Shown here piece after piece: positions 25,753 through 40,643 of a stretch of 64,000 bases of DNA (its first letter is position 1; the number at the start of each line of letters is the position of its first letter). The notes under the pieces were generated by a model. It searched no databases. It was not told where the DNA came from and saw only the letters and a list, made by a program, of their open reading frames with translations. Source of the DNA: Dipetalonema caudispina (Eukaryota > Nematoda > Chromadorea > Rhabditida > Onchocercidae); contig JABVXV010000129.1 of NCBI GenBank assembly GCA_013365325.1, positions 62,001 through 126,000 of the forward strand. Direction: 5' to 3'. A program made the position numbers and the translations under genes.

Positions 25753-27471
25753 CTCATTCAGAGCTCGCATACCCGGAAACAAAACAAAAAACTTGTTGAT
25801 TTTGAAGACGAATTAACTAATCCTTGGCTTTTCGCCAATAACCTAATTGCTTATACACAAAATATTTTGACGAAGTTTAGTATTGTATGTAGAAATTTTA
25901 TCTTGTGCGCTTACCTTCTTCGCCCTCCCATTTGTTACACCGTTCAGAGCGGAGGAGGAGAGGATGAAAGGCGTGATATGCATTCAGGATGTTCTAATGT
26001 AACGGAGATTTTTTGTTCATTATTTTGTTTCCTTCTGATCAAAAATTAAATGAAAGGATTTGATTCATTTTGATTAAATTAATTCTTAACGTATCCAATA
26101 GGCTGCAGGTGTTTTGTTTCTATTCTTTCGAATTTTATTAATTTTAAATCTTAAATATGTTTTTGTTTCCTTCTCTGTTCTAATACAAATTACATGAACC
26201 ATTTTTCCTGATTTTCTTTTCATTCTGTAAATGGGTGTTTGAAAAGAAATAGCCGAAATTTGTTGGTTGGGATGAACTCCGCATTTTTTTGTTTTCCATT
26301 TTCCAAATGGAATTTTTGCGTTCGAGTAAAACATAACACAAGAATGCACAAATCCTGCATTTCTTTTTCTTAATTTTTTTATTTTTTGGATCATATTTCG
26401 AGTTTTCAGGACGAGTTTTACTTTGTCTTATGGTGTAAAACAGTTGTCTTTAAAAAAATGATTTTGTTGAAAGCTGTTTCTGTAACATCGTATTATCAAT
26501 GTCATTTGAGTTTCCGATGATTGGAAATGGATGCGTGACGTTGGACAGATACTAAGCTTATGATTTGGTAAAAACTATTGTTGCCAATTTTTCGATTCTT
26601 GGGTATTTCGCATCACATTTAAAACATTCTTCACAAGGCATTCAAAGTCAATTGCATATCTTATTCTCTTATTACCTGTTGAATAGTTCTAGTTAATATA
26701 ATTTATGGCAAACAAACTGCAGTTACTAAACATGGAAATGTTTATCATGAAAGTTTATTGTGATCGAATAGCTATTAGTTCATTCAAAGAGAAACGGTCA
26801 TAAGAAGTACATTTTTAACATGATGTTCTGTAAAACTAATCCTTCTTTATGTCCATTTATCCAGGAGGTATTTAACAAAACAAAGTGATTATTGATAAAA
26901 AAAAAAAAAAAAAAATATTGGCGTAGTAAAATGTGGTAAAAAGAGATGAAGAAAAATGAATTAGCCTATTTATTGAACGTATGAAATTTTACATCTAAAG
27001 TTTATCTTTTTTCTAAACCATAATATATTGTTTGTATACAACATTTTCATTTCTGAATTATAACCTATATTTTAAACTATTCCACAATTAATATTTCTAA
27101 CATCGTTATCATCTGCTTTTTTTTTATTTTTGTCTTTAAAAAGCAATTTGAATGTTACATAAATTTCAACAATGATGAATTTCTCATTAATTAATTCCTT
27201 TTACTAATCGTATTTATGATAATACAACATGGAAAAGATTATAGCATATGATAGTAAGTGATTAAATAATTTTTATATAAGTGAATATTTGTAATATGAT
27301 TGTAATTTGTATGTAATACTAAATTACTTCTTCCCGCTATTCATTAACATTTATGATTCTTATAGGAATGAAATTTAATAAAATGATATTTACAATGAAA
27401 TGATCGATTATTTCACCCGTAATTGAAAAAAAAAAGAAAAAAAAAGAAGCATAAAATTCTTACATAAAATT
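25753..27471. other. Intergenic between convergent genes
   Basis: Holds the 3' flanks of vig-1 (+) and the AMPK gamma gene (-). Open frames at 25867 and 26086-26394 lack splice or domain support. A-runs near 26900 and 27430. Confidence 0.5.
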
Positions 27472-28210
27472 TTAGGAATGTTTAGTATCATCATCAGTAG
27501 TGGGAGTTGATGATAAATCAGTGTATAAAATATGTGAAATGAAATCAGATAATGATATTGCACCAGTTAATTGTCCATTTTTTGGATTAATTACAAAAAC
27601 ACATCGACAATCTTTTCGGCTAAGTGCAAAATCAAGTATTTGATTAACAGTATCAGTTTCTGATAAAAATAACATTGGTTGTCGATTTCTTATTGCTTCC
27701 ACTGTTGTTAATTTTTGAGATTGCTCCTAAAAAAAGTAAACAAATTTATGAAAACAATGATAGTAAATCAATTATGAAAGATTAAGAAAATAAGAAAGAG
27801 AAATTATTGGGAAATATTCACCTACTACTTTCTTTCATTTTTCCTGATATTCTCTTCATAAATTTTTCATCAATTTAATTCCTTTAATCTTATAATGTGT
27901 GCAGCCCTTTTTTTTTTTTTTTTAATTTAATATTTAATTTTAAAAATGAATGAGAAAAATTAATCGTTTGATTTCTTCTCTTTTGAAAGACTTAACAAAA
28001 ATTTCAAATATTAATTAATTGAAAATTAGCAATACTTTAAAACTTTTAGCATCCGCAAGAGCATAAGCGATATCTGTTTTGCATATTACATCAACCGGAC
28101 GATTCTCATCATCAATTATCGGTAAACTAGAAATTCGATAATCAAGCATTTTTCGAGCAACAGTTTCCAGATTATCCTTTTCATAAACCTATAACAAAAT
28201 GAGCAGCAAG

Positions 28211-28242
<32 letters not shown>

Positions 28243-30360
28243 CTCTGATTATAGTTGAAAAAGATTGAAAAGTTAATTTCATGAAAGAAATTTTTCACTA
28301 ATTAATGATAATTTCACATTTTCAACTTGGCTTATTATTTTTCTAAATTACAATTGTATGATTGTTACAGTTCACAAGATTCAATTTTGAAATTTCATCA
28401 TTTATTTGAATCCATAAAAATTAAGACTTCAAAAAATTAGTTTAGTATTTTCTAAATTGTTTGTGCAATCCTTTCTAGAGTTTTCTTCTACATTTTATTA
28501 CTATCAGATCTATTCCTAAATTCCACGGTATTTCACATTCAGGTATTCCTTCTCTTATCAACAATATTTACAACAATTATCCGTTTTTTTTTTTTTTTTT
28601 TTTCCATTCACAATCATTTTTGTACTTCAAATCATAAATTCGAATGTTTTGCGTTTTTTCTTTCTTTTTTTTTTTTTTTCGTGCTATTTTGAAAACACTA
28701 TTAAATAAAATAAAAGTTAATTAATATTTGATAAATTATCACACTTACTTCTCACATTTACTAAATCATTTATCAACGATTTATAATTAGCAGATTAATT
28801 AGCATTGAAAATAGTCATTAATTTATGGAAGAAAAAAAAAAAAAAATTAAACTACCGTTTGTAAATTTTTCCATGTACCTATTTTTGATTTTTTAATATC
28901 CCAATCAAGCCAAGATGCAAAATGCAATGAACGATTCTGAAAATTTTTAATTAATGTTTTGTTTCAATTATATTTTTTGTAATTTAATTGTTAACAAATA
29001 ATCGTTGAATTTTCCCAAATGTTTTATTCAGTTGAAATGATGTAAATAAAGAACGATGAAACTTTAAGTAAATTGTTGTTAAACGGTTAAATGATATACG
29101 ACTGGAAAATTTATTCAAATAGAATAGATTTAGCCGGAAAATTTTTTGCACTTCTTCTTAAAAAGTTTAGCATAGAATTAAATACATACATTTTATTGCT
29201 ATATTTTATTTCTGAATTACACTTTCTGTCACAGACAATTTTGATATATCGAAATAAATCAGTTCAATGATAAAAGTGAACCTGTTTATGAACTGCTTGC
29301 AAAATTCGTTTAATAGTAAGTAAATAAAGGACATCACCAGTTTGATCCGGATAGATTACTATTCGATGAATACGATTAGAGCAAAATTCATGACATGCTT
29401 CCAACAATCTAAATTTTAACTAATTTTCAAAATGTTTTAAATAAAATAAAATACTTTCATCAAGTTCTATGGCTTAAAAAGAAAAAAAAAAAAAAAAAAG
29501 CAATTTTTAGCAATTTTATCCTCCTATTTTATGATAATTAAAAGAAGTTACTCATTACGAAAAGATGTAATTTTGAAGGATATTATAATTCTCTCATTAC
29601 TATTTTTATTAATTTATATTTTAATTAGGTACTTCTATTTCTATTTAAAATGAAAAGAAAAATTTTTAAATCATACGAAAGAAATAGAGAATGGTTCACA
29701 TTTTTATACACATTGAATAATCATTTCTAACAGTTTGAAAAAGTAAAAAAGTTTTTATTGAATTAGCTAACTTGCATGATCCATCAAGCCAAACTAATTG
29801 ATTAGCAGAAACAGCTTCTTCAACGGTTGTTGATTCTTCACTTGTTTGTGATAGAAGTGAAATGAGAAAATCGGTAAGAGTAAGTACCGCAATAACACCT
29901 TCACGTTTACTACACCATACAACTACCGAACCAACACCCCATTCGATTAATATTTTGAAAGCTTTTTGCAACTATAAACATTCAAATAATTATTAAAATA
30001 ATTGTACAGGAAAGATTATATTCAAAAAAAAAAAAAAAAAAAGATTTTTGGAAAATTTAATGAAAAGAACTAAAAAAATATGGAGTAAAAAATTAAATGG
30101 ATATATATATATATATAAATGGGATAAAATTTACGTGAATTTCATTTCAATTTCTAATTATATCTTTTGTATTTTCTATTAAAATTCTATTTTTTTTTTT
30201 TTTTTTTGTTGTAGTAAAAATTTTTGACTAAATAAGGGAAATTTGATGATGAAAAAATTTACCTATTATTTTTTATACTTAATTATTTCAAATTTTTGCT
30301 CAAGCAATTTAAAATTCTTTCAATGCCAATAAAGAGTTGATTGAACAAAAAGTAATGCTT

Positions 30361-30393
<33 letters not shown>

Positions 30394-33300
30394 CCCCAAA
30401 AAAAGTATTGACCAATTTGCGAGAGAGAAATACGATTAGATTTGTTAAAGATTATAAATTATGTTTGGCTCATTTAGCACACAAACTTAAAATTTCAATT
30501 ATTATAAAAAATTCTTATTTAAACTTAATATAGAAATATTGAAAAGATTTATACATAATTTACCTTTACTTTACTATCCACAAGAATAACTCGACCAGCA
30601 TGTGGTGCTAATTCATAGCAATCTACCACTCTCATATATTGCTTATATGGGTCTAAATTATTGTCTGAAATTGGAAAATTATTTTAAAAATCATTTACTA
30701 AAATATATCAAATTTTAAATTATTCAAATTCAATAAAAGTATTACAGCAAACATACATACAGTTAATTAATTAATTAATTCAATTTACTGTATTATTTTT
30801 TGCTATAGAATGTTAAACTTCTTTGAGTAAGACTGTCATTTAAATTTGAAAGACAAAAAAAAGAAAGTAAAAATTATTTGTTGTATGTATATCAATTAAT
30901 TTGAACAATTAAACAAAACATACATAAAAGGCCAACAACATCAACTGATACTGGACGTGAAGTTTTCCGTAAAATTAAAAAATCCTAAAATATTGTTGCA
31001 ATTAAACAATAAACTGCAACAAAAATAATGTAGAAGAGAAAACAAAAAAGAGTCCATTTTGAATTTTTAGACCCATTTTCAATTCATTTTTATGCAAAAT
31101 TTCTTCACTATAAATTTAAAACAATAAAAATTTAGCCAAGCAAATAAAGGTAAACATTTAACTATGTATTCTTCGCTTTTTTTTTCTTTTTTTTTTTTTA
31201 AATTAAGCAAAGTTTCATCAATTTATTTATATATTAAATTAAATCGAACTGTTGTATAATTTTTTTCGTTGCTTAAAAAAAAAAAAAAAATGCAGTCAAT
31301 ACCTTTTTCCCATTCATTCACATTTTTTTTTTTTTTTTTTTTACCACAAAATATTTAAAAATTTAAATCAAAATTGATGTATGAATTTAAGTTCGAATTA
31401 AATCAAAAATAATGTATAAATTTAAATTCAATTTAAGTCAAGATAAGTCAAAAATTAACGCATAAATTCAAATTCAAATTCAAATGAAATTTGTAAAAAA
31501 GTAGCAAACAGAGCTATTTGAGCGTGGTCGACGAAACGCTCTTGCATCATCGTAAAGATCGTATGATTCGTTATCTTCACGTAAATCATACACTGATTCC
31601 ACCGGACAACATTCAATCTGAATATAAATATAATAACAAAATTTTTGATCAACCAAACAATGATAATATTTTTTTTTTTTATCATTTCATATCAAATGAT
31701 TATTTCGTTCCTTTCCTTAGCTATTGTGACAATTATTGAAAATTTTTGAAAATCTTGATGATAATTAGCAAATATTTATAATAAGATTCTTTAAAAATTA
31801 AGGAAGAAAAGGATTCCATGTACTACATGAAGAATAGTTGAATGTTAGAATCGATTAATCAATTGATCTGATAATTTTTTGCTAACACTGTTGTTTGATC
31901 AAATAATAAAATAATGAAAATCAAATAATGAAATGAAATTAAACAAATAATGAAGTAGTGAAATAATGAAACAAAAATCATTGAATAAAACGGAAAATGA
32001 AAATGTTTTGAGTAATTTTTTTTTTCTAGATTTTTATTTATTTCTTCCTTTTCCTTATTTTAGTTTTAAAATTTGAAAAAATCGAAATGATAATTTTAGT
32101 TAGTTACATTGAATAACAAAAATTTTTATGACATAACTTATGATTTCTCATTTTTTTCATTTTTTATTAAATTGTTTAATAATCATAAAATTTAATAATT
32201 CATTATTTTCAATTTGCATTTACCTTTCAATTTGCCACAATAATTTCATCGTAGCATAAATGGAAAGAAATTAAATGAAAGAATAATAAAATGAATTTTA
32301 TAAATATTACTAAAGAAGTGTAAGAGAGAGAAAGATTAATTAATTTTAAGTCTTCAATTAGAGTTAATTAAACCTGAACACGTCGTAATGGTTTATTTAT
32401 AGGTGGCCATGGAACTTTTTGCTTTTCATTACTGCCCATTGATTCGCTTCGGGGACGTCCAACCAAAATTCGTAAACCTAAAAAGATTCACTTTGAAATT
32501 GTTGAATATTTTGATTGAAAAATTGTTTCTCAAATCGATTGAAACTTCAAATTAAAATTTCAAAATTAAAGGAGAATTAAGAATTTTAGGAGTAAATTTT
32601 AATATTATTTAACTTTTACTCATACCCTTACTGAGTAATAAACTGTCATATATTGTTAAGTATTTCTTCATGATCAATATAAAAATGAAATATGCGGACA
32701 GAGAGATAGAAAATGGTAGATATTTGATATTCAAATCTAAATATTTCATTTATATAATAAAAATAAATTCGATATATTTATAAAATTAGTCAAAATATAG
32801 CAAAATGAAAAGTTTTTCACACCAATTTTTTTTTTTCCTTTTTTTTTTCTTTTTTATTCATGCCAGTTTCAAATATAATTAAATACTAATTATGTAAAAT
32901 GATTATTTGATAGAACCAAAAAAAAAAAAAAAAAAAAAATAGGTGAAATTATAAAATGAAAACTTGCAAAAAAAAAAAAGTTCAAGTGGGAATAAAAAGT
33001 TTTTCAAATATTTGACAAGTCTACCCCCATAAATAATGACCAATGATGACAGCATTCAATTATTCTTGCAAAAAATTCTTGCTTCCATTACCAGTTCAAT
33101 TGTATCCTTTTAAATTGAAAACAATCTTAATGGATTTAATTATTTAATTTTAATGTTTTTTTTTTCCTGTCGATATGAAAGCAATTAGAAATCATTCATT
33201 CTCTGTTACACTTTTATGATGAATCAAAAGATTAGAAATTGTAAATTTCAATTTGTTACAAATTTCAATTCGTTAGTTCAATTGAGATAATGAAGTAAAA

Positions 33301-33895
33301 CAAGAAGAAGTCGATTAAGTAAACAAAGAAAGCAAATAAATATTGCGATAAGTGAGCAGAAAAAAAAAAATGAAAAACAAAAAAATTCGAAATTTTGCAA
33401 AAATAAAATTTTAAAAAAAAAAAAAAAAAAAAAAAAACAAAACAATTCGATTTAACTGTAGCAAAAAAATTTCCAATTATTTTAAATTATAAAACAAGAA
33501 TATAATTTTATAAATTATAATGAAATATGTGAGGGTATGATTTAAAGAACTTAATAAGAAATTAAGAAGAATTGATTTGCAGATGATATCAATTTTTATC
33601 ATTACGATTATATAGAGAGATGAGATTAACTTGTTCACAATTTTTTTTCTACCAATTTTACAACAAATAGAAATTTTTCGGGGAAATAAAACAACTTGTA
33701 CTTTCTTTGTATTTTTTTTTTTTTCTTTTGTCATAATTGCGAAAAAAAAAGGGGGAGGAAAAAAAAAAAACTCTCAATGAAATTTGAAAAATATGGGTAT
33801 CACTCTTCGAATCATTTGTCAATGATTGATAATCAAGTTGAAGCTGACACTTAACAATGATAAAAATAGTTCTTAGTTAAGTGCTAAAATATGGA

Positions 33896-33930
<35 letters not shown>

Positions 33931-34172
33931 ATGAAAGGATTGATATTTTAAAAATGAAAAAAAAGAAAAAAAGAAGAAATTTATCAATTGAGAGAATGAA
34001 AATATCAATTTGCAATGCTATTGCTATGAAAGAATCATTGATCACATTCTTATCACTATCTATTTATAAAATGTAATTAAGTAGAATATTGACGAATGAA
34101 ACAAACAAATTGCAGTTCTGATAATTTTGAGATTGTCGCAACAAATATAAAGTAAAACTGTGAAAAATCAAA

Positions 34173-34203
<31 letters not shown>

Positions 34204-34603
34204 GGGAAAGAAAACAAAAGTGTTGTGGGATGTTTAAAATTACAACTAAAATAAAATTTATTTCGTTTGTAGCGCAGAGAAGATTATTAAAATTCATTTA
34301 TTGTTGAATTAAATTAAATTAAAAAAAAAAAAACAACAACAACTTAAGCTATAATTTATAAATTCAAAGATCGTGAAGGAAAAAAAAAAAACGAATAATT
34401 CTATTTAATGATGTACTAAAATTTAGAACTGATCCAAAATTGAGGAAAATACCATTAGAACAAATTGTACAAGTTAAATATTCTATCATATTACACATAT
34501 TAATATGCAAAAGAAAAACAAAAAAGAAAAAATTATCGAAAAAAAAAAATTAAATTAAGTTTTGTATTATTATCTTCTTAAATGAATATCTATATTGATC
34601 GTT

Positions 34604-34636
<33 letters not shown>

Positions 34637-36421
34637 AAGGTGTTAAGGTAAATGAAAAATTTACAAATATGATCAGACAATTTTCTTTTTTTTTTTCAAA
34701 AAAGAAGAAAAAGATGTTGAAAAATTAGTCCGAAAAAGTGTTACAGTATAGCTTGCAATAGATTTTTTTTTTTTTTTTTTTTTTGTCCTTAACATTTTTC
34801 TCTTTTCTTCTCTCTCCCTCTCTCTCTCTCCCCCTCTATCTCTTTCATTCATTCATTTTATTTCCTTTTATCATTTCTAATCTTTTATCAGTTTTCACCA
34901 CTTTAAATTTTACAAAATATAATAGCTAACCAAAATTTTCTGAACGATTGCAATAATATTTTTTTTTTTTTTTTTTTTTATGGAATCCCATTCTTTCATC
35001 AAATTTTATCATTTTAAATTTCATTAAAATCATACAATTGATAAAATTTTTCAAAAAGTGAAATTTTTAACAAAATTTATAAAGGTAAAAAAATTTTTAA
35101 ATGAATAAAATGTGAATTGTTGAATAATTCATCCTTTTGCATAGGAAATAATTATTTCATTGAAGTGTACAATGATTTTAATTTATCAAATATTACTTAA
35201 AAATTTTTAATGAGAACACAAATTATTGCAACATTTTAAATTTTATCAAAATCATACAGCTAACAAAAATTTCTGCAATAATTAGATTTTTTTTTTTTTT
35301 TTTCAGCAATATTTAAATAAAACAAATTAAAATAACTATAAATGATAATTGAACTAATCTAGCAAATAATAAACAACTCTATGTTTGATGATTATCATTG
35401 TAACTTGCATCACACTTGTCAAACTGTCATCACATTAAGTAATTTCAAAATAACCTTAAATAAAAAATAGAAATGGAAAAGCATTTATTTATGAATGAAA
35501 TAATTGCTACGTTAAAAATAATATCGCTTCATACTAATTTAGCAAATAATATAACATCGACAAAAATTTAAATGAACAAGCCATGCATCGATTGTTAATT
35601 TACAAAATTTTTAAACAACTAAATATTTAGACAGATGTTTTGTTTAATTTTTCTGTGAAAAAAAAAAACAAAAAAACAAATTGTTTTTTTAAAAGATGAA
35701 CAAAAAAAAGAAAAATTTTATTTAAAGACAAAAAGAAAAAAAAAATTTTTTTTTCTTTTTAGAAAAACGCAAAATTTTGAAAGTGATTAAATTAATACAT
35801 AGATTAACAGAAAAAAAAATAATGGTGATGATGATGATGATAATTATGATAATGATGATAATAAGGATAAAATAGATAAAAATCATTCATACATACAGTT
35901 TAAAATAGATTTCTGATTTCTTGTTCAGAGTAATGAAGAAATGTGTTTACTTCAGTTCAAACATCGATCGTACGAAATTGACTTCAATGATTAATTTATT
36001 CTCGAGAAATGTTAGAAGAATGAATGCAACTAAAATACGATGATGATGATGATGATGAGATCTTCAAGTGAATAGAAAGACAGGAAATCATATTTCAGAA
36101 AAGAAAAAAAAAAAAAAAAAATGAAAAACAAAAGAAAAAATAAATGTAATAAATAATGTAATAAATAATTAATATACTGAAAGAATTCATTTTCAAATTT
36201 AATTAATATAAGTTTCACTTCTTTTTTTTTTTTTTTTTTTTTTTGTTGCTTATCCATGCATTTTTGAATAAGTTTCCATTTTTTTTCATTTAGCTATATG
36301 TTTTACTTTTTTTTTTTCTTACTTACTTAAACATATATTTGAAATAGTTTCATTTTTTCCATACTAATATTATAAAATTTAGAAAATTTTTTACACTGAT
36401 AGATTTTGTTTTTTTTTCAAG

Positions 36422-36462
<41 letters not shown>

Positions 36463-36470
36463 TAAAAAAA

Positions 36471-36501
<31 letters not shown>

Positions 36502-38833
36502 GGTGATTCTTCGGAGGATGATCGATTAACATTTTTTAGCCATTTGAAAAATGAAGAGATACTGGTTGGAAAAGAAAATAAATAAGCAGCTTACAAAAGC
36601 TGAATGAATCATTGGTTTAATTTTTGATCGGTTTTAATTCGAAATTGTCTTATAGTTTAGTGAAATTGTATAGCAAAACAAAATGATAATACAATTAATA
36701 GCAGTTGCTGCATGGAAAAAAGGAATGAATTATTGTTAACAATTTTTTTTTTTAAAATAATAATTAAAATGAAAAAGAATTAATAATTAATTCAGTGATC
36801 TTTTCGGAAAAGTTCAAAGAAAAAAAGAAATTGACAGGAACACAAATTTGATAAAATTTTCTTCATCCAATAAATCATCTCATTACTTTACTATATATGT
36901 AATTTATGATTAAAAATTTTCGATAAATTTCAATTTTAGAATTAATGCAAAAAATGATGCTATTATTAATTACACAAAAATTTGCTAAAAAATAATTAAA
37001 ATTATACGGAACATTTAAAATTAAAAAAAAGAACGGAAAAAAAAAAAAGGAAAAGGAAAGAAAACTCATACATTTTTTTTTTTTTTAAAAAGACAAACAA
37101 TTCGCTTATTTCTTCAACAAAAATGTAAACAAACATTTTTCAAATTGAAATAAAATTAAATATCTTTGTGGAAAATTCCTCTTATTTCACCGCATTTATC
37201 GGTTTTGCTTTTTAATGGATAAAAATTCACAAAAAAAAAAAAAAAAAGTTGAATAATAAAGATGAAACCAATGATAAAAATACATCCATAACAATCAAAA
37301 GGAGGAGCATTTCATTATTAATGCAAAAAAAAATCGATCATCATCATCTACTTGTCTGTTGTATATACGACGGATAGAAGTTGAAATAATAAACATTACT
37401 GATATTTGCAATTTTTTTTAATTTGTTTTAATTTTTTTTTTTTTTTTTTTGAAAAAGATTCTTAAATAGCTTTAAATAAAGAATTTATTAATTAATTATG
37501 CAAATTTGTTAGTTATAATAAATTAAATAATTTAATCGAATAATTTCTTCATATTTTCTTTATTTAAAATAGATAATTTTTAGTATTTTTTTTTTTTTTT
37601 TTTTAAATTATGTTATAAAAATAATCAAAAAAAAAAAAAAAAAAAAAGGGAGAGAAATTTACGAATAAACTAATAAAATAACCATCAGCATGGTTTTTTA
37701 TCTTTCTTTAAGATATACATCATATTAAATGTATGATGTAATTGGCCAAGGCCAAATGTGAAGATATTCCATTCAAATATTTGATTGGACAAAAAATGGA
37801 TAAGAAAGATGGGAAAGAAGAAAGGTACTTAACAAAAAAAAAAAAAAAAGAAAAATGATAAATTTAAGGGAATCATTGCAAGAAAGAATTGTGATGAATT
37901 CGTTTCTTTTCTCAATTCGAAAGGAATTTGAAAAGGAAATTGAAAAAAGAAATTCTTTTCTTCTTTTCCTTCCTTTTTATTTTTTTTCTTTTTTTTTATT
38001 TTTTTTTTTTTGGAAAGTAATGAAAAACATATCATAACTATAAATCAGTAACGAAACGATGCAGAGGCGTAAAAGATGAGAAAATTTTTTCTTATTCTTA
38101 CAAAATGTATTTTTATTCCATTCATTCATTCATTCATTCAATCATTAATTCAATCATCCATTCATTCATTCATTCATTCATTCATTCATTCATTTATTTA
38201 TCCCATTTTCATTTCACTTCACATATATGCATGTCGATATCATACACCTTAATTGAAATAGTACAATAAAAATTTGGAAAAATTCAAATTTTCATGATAT
38301 ACCTTTCAACTTTGACCTTTTTTAGAGTTAACAAAGGGGATCATTTGGCATCAGCTGAAAAATTACACATTAATAATCATTATGATCTTCGGAAAATTTC
38401 ACCTAATCCTTATCTCTTATCTCCTCTTAATATAAAATAATCAAAATAATGATAACATCATAAATATAGAATAACAAATGGATCGATATTGAAAAATAAT
38501 ATAATATGTAGTTGTTGGCTGGTTAAAAAAAAAAAAAAAAGAGCCAAAGGAAGATGAAAATTGCTAGTCATGTTGGTAGGCTATTTAATTCATTGCTACA
38601 CAAACATCATAGCATTCTTTTCAAAAATTGTCATTTAGTTATTTGAAATTAAAAGGAGCATAAATTAACGAATGAATCATTAAAGAAATCATATCAAATG
38701 TGAATCACTTTCTTTTGAATTATATTCCAAAATTTAATTTCAGTTTTTTTTTTTTTTTTTTTCGAATAAACACCATGAAAGTAAACATAAAGGTCAAATA
38801 GTAAAAAGAGGAATAAAATGAGAAGTGAAAAAA

Positions 38834-38864
<31 letters not shown>

Positions 38865-40190
38865 CAAAACATAAAAAAAAAAAAATATCAAATAAAAAAA
38901 AAAAAAAAAAAAAATGCAATCATTTGAAAATACTTCAAAATATGCAATAACATTTCATATAATAATATCATGCCAAGCGGAAATGTCACTCATTTCTAAC
39001 TAACAACTCAATAAATTTTTAAGTAAATAAATTTATCCGTTTGCTGTTGAATAAAATCCTCTTTTATTTATTTAGTCAACAATAAGCACTTACTTATTAT
39101 AAGTATTTTTATATGTATATATATTTTGTGTATAATTATTTATCAATATAATTTTTTGTTGTAATGAAAAGAAAAAAAAAAAAAAAAGAAAAAAAAAGTA
39201 TGAAAAGAAATTTTTGGATGAAGTGTTGTATATTATTTTCTGTATTGTTGTAATAAAAGTTAAGAAATAATTTTATATGTTTAATATATATTATTGAAAT
39301 GATTACTATAAACGTATAAATCTTTTTATTCAGCTTATTTTATGTAATAAATATAGAAAGACTTCAAAATGAAATTAAAAAAAAAATCAAGCTATCATAA
39401 AAAGATTTATATTATTTTTTATTTTACGTACAATCTTTCAATTGTTTCATTTCGATAAACATTCTTTTTTTTTTTCAAACAATTTTTGCCAAATATTGCA
39501 GAGGAGAAAAAAAAAGATAAAAGGTCAGCTTATTTCCTTTTTTTTTTTTTTTTCTTATTTTTTAAATGAAAATATTTTTGTTCATTTTTAAGTTCCTTTT
39601 TCATTTGCCATGAAATTAATTGGATTTAAAATTAAAATTATTGATTATTCTGTCAAAAATTACACTATACAATTTGATGCTATCAACAAAAATTTTTTTA
39701 CTATTAAATCCCCTTTAAAGGACTAGAATTCAAGGAAATATATAATTTTTCTTTGGAACATTACTTTATCTTTTTCCACTCTTTCCCCTTCAGCATTTCA
39801 ATCCACATTAACCAAATTAACTTTTCAGATTTCGAATAATCAAATATTTTTCGAATGATACAAATTGATTCTCAAATCATTCTGAAGCAAAAAAAAAAAA
39901 AAAAAAAAAAGTCAATTAAATAACATTTTTGGATAAATTTATTTTAAAATATATTTTTGCTAACGAATTATTTTGTAAAAATTTTTTTCGGAAATAATAG
40001 CAAATACGAAAAAAACAAAGCAAAAAAAAAAAATAAAAAGGAAATGATGAATAAATGAATACATTAGCATTTCATTAAATATTTTACAAAAAAAGAAAAA
40101 ACAGAAATTTCTAGAAGCACTTTTTTTTTTCATTTCTTTCTGTCAGAAAGCTTTTTTTTTCGTAAGATTGAAACAAATGAAAAATAGTTT

Positions 40191-40224
<34 letters not shown>

Positions 40225-40612
40225 CTCATTCATTTATATGTAATGAAAGGAAACAAAAAAAAAGTTTGTTTACAAAAATTCCATTAAAAAAAAATTTAAC
40301 AATTTAACAAAAGTTTTGTACACAGAGAAAAAAATAAAGAAAAAAAAAACTTTCTATTTTTGTTTCTTTTCCTTTTTTTTTTTTTTTTTCTGCGTTATTA
40401 AAGCTAATATCGTTATGATTTCTAATTAAAAAGTACTGATCAATTACACAAAAAAAAAAAAATTGAAATTTAATGAAGAAAATTTTGTTGAATTTACATC
40501 ATAGCAAAAAAAAGTGAAATTTTCACTGACCCATTTAATATTATTTCTTATTTCATTTTGCATGAATAAGTAATATTTTCAATACTTCTCAATTGACTTT
40601 TCACAATTGATA

Positions 40613-40643
<31 letters not shown>

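Noticed and set aside
34064..38891. Several poly-Phe and poly-Lys frames
   Set aside because: They come from T-runs and A-runs in the AMPK gamma intron.
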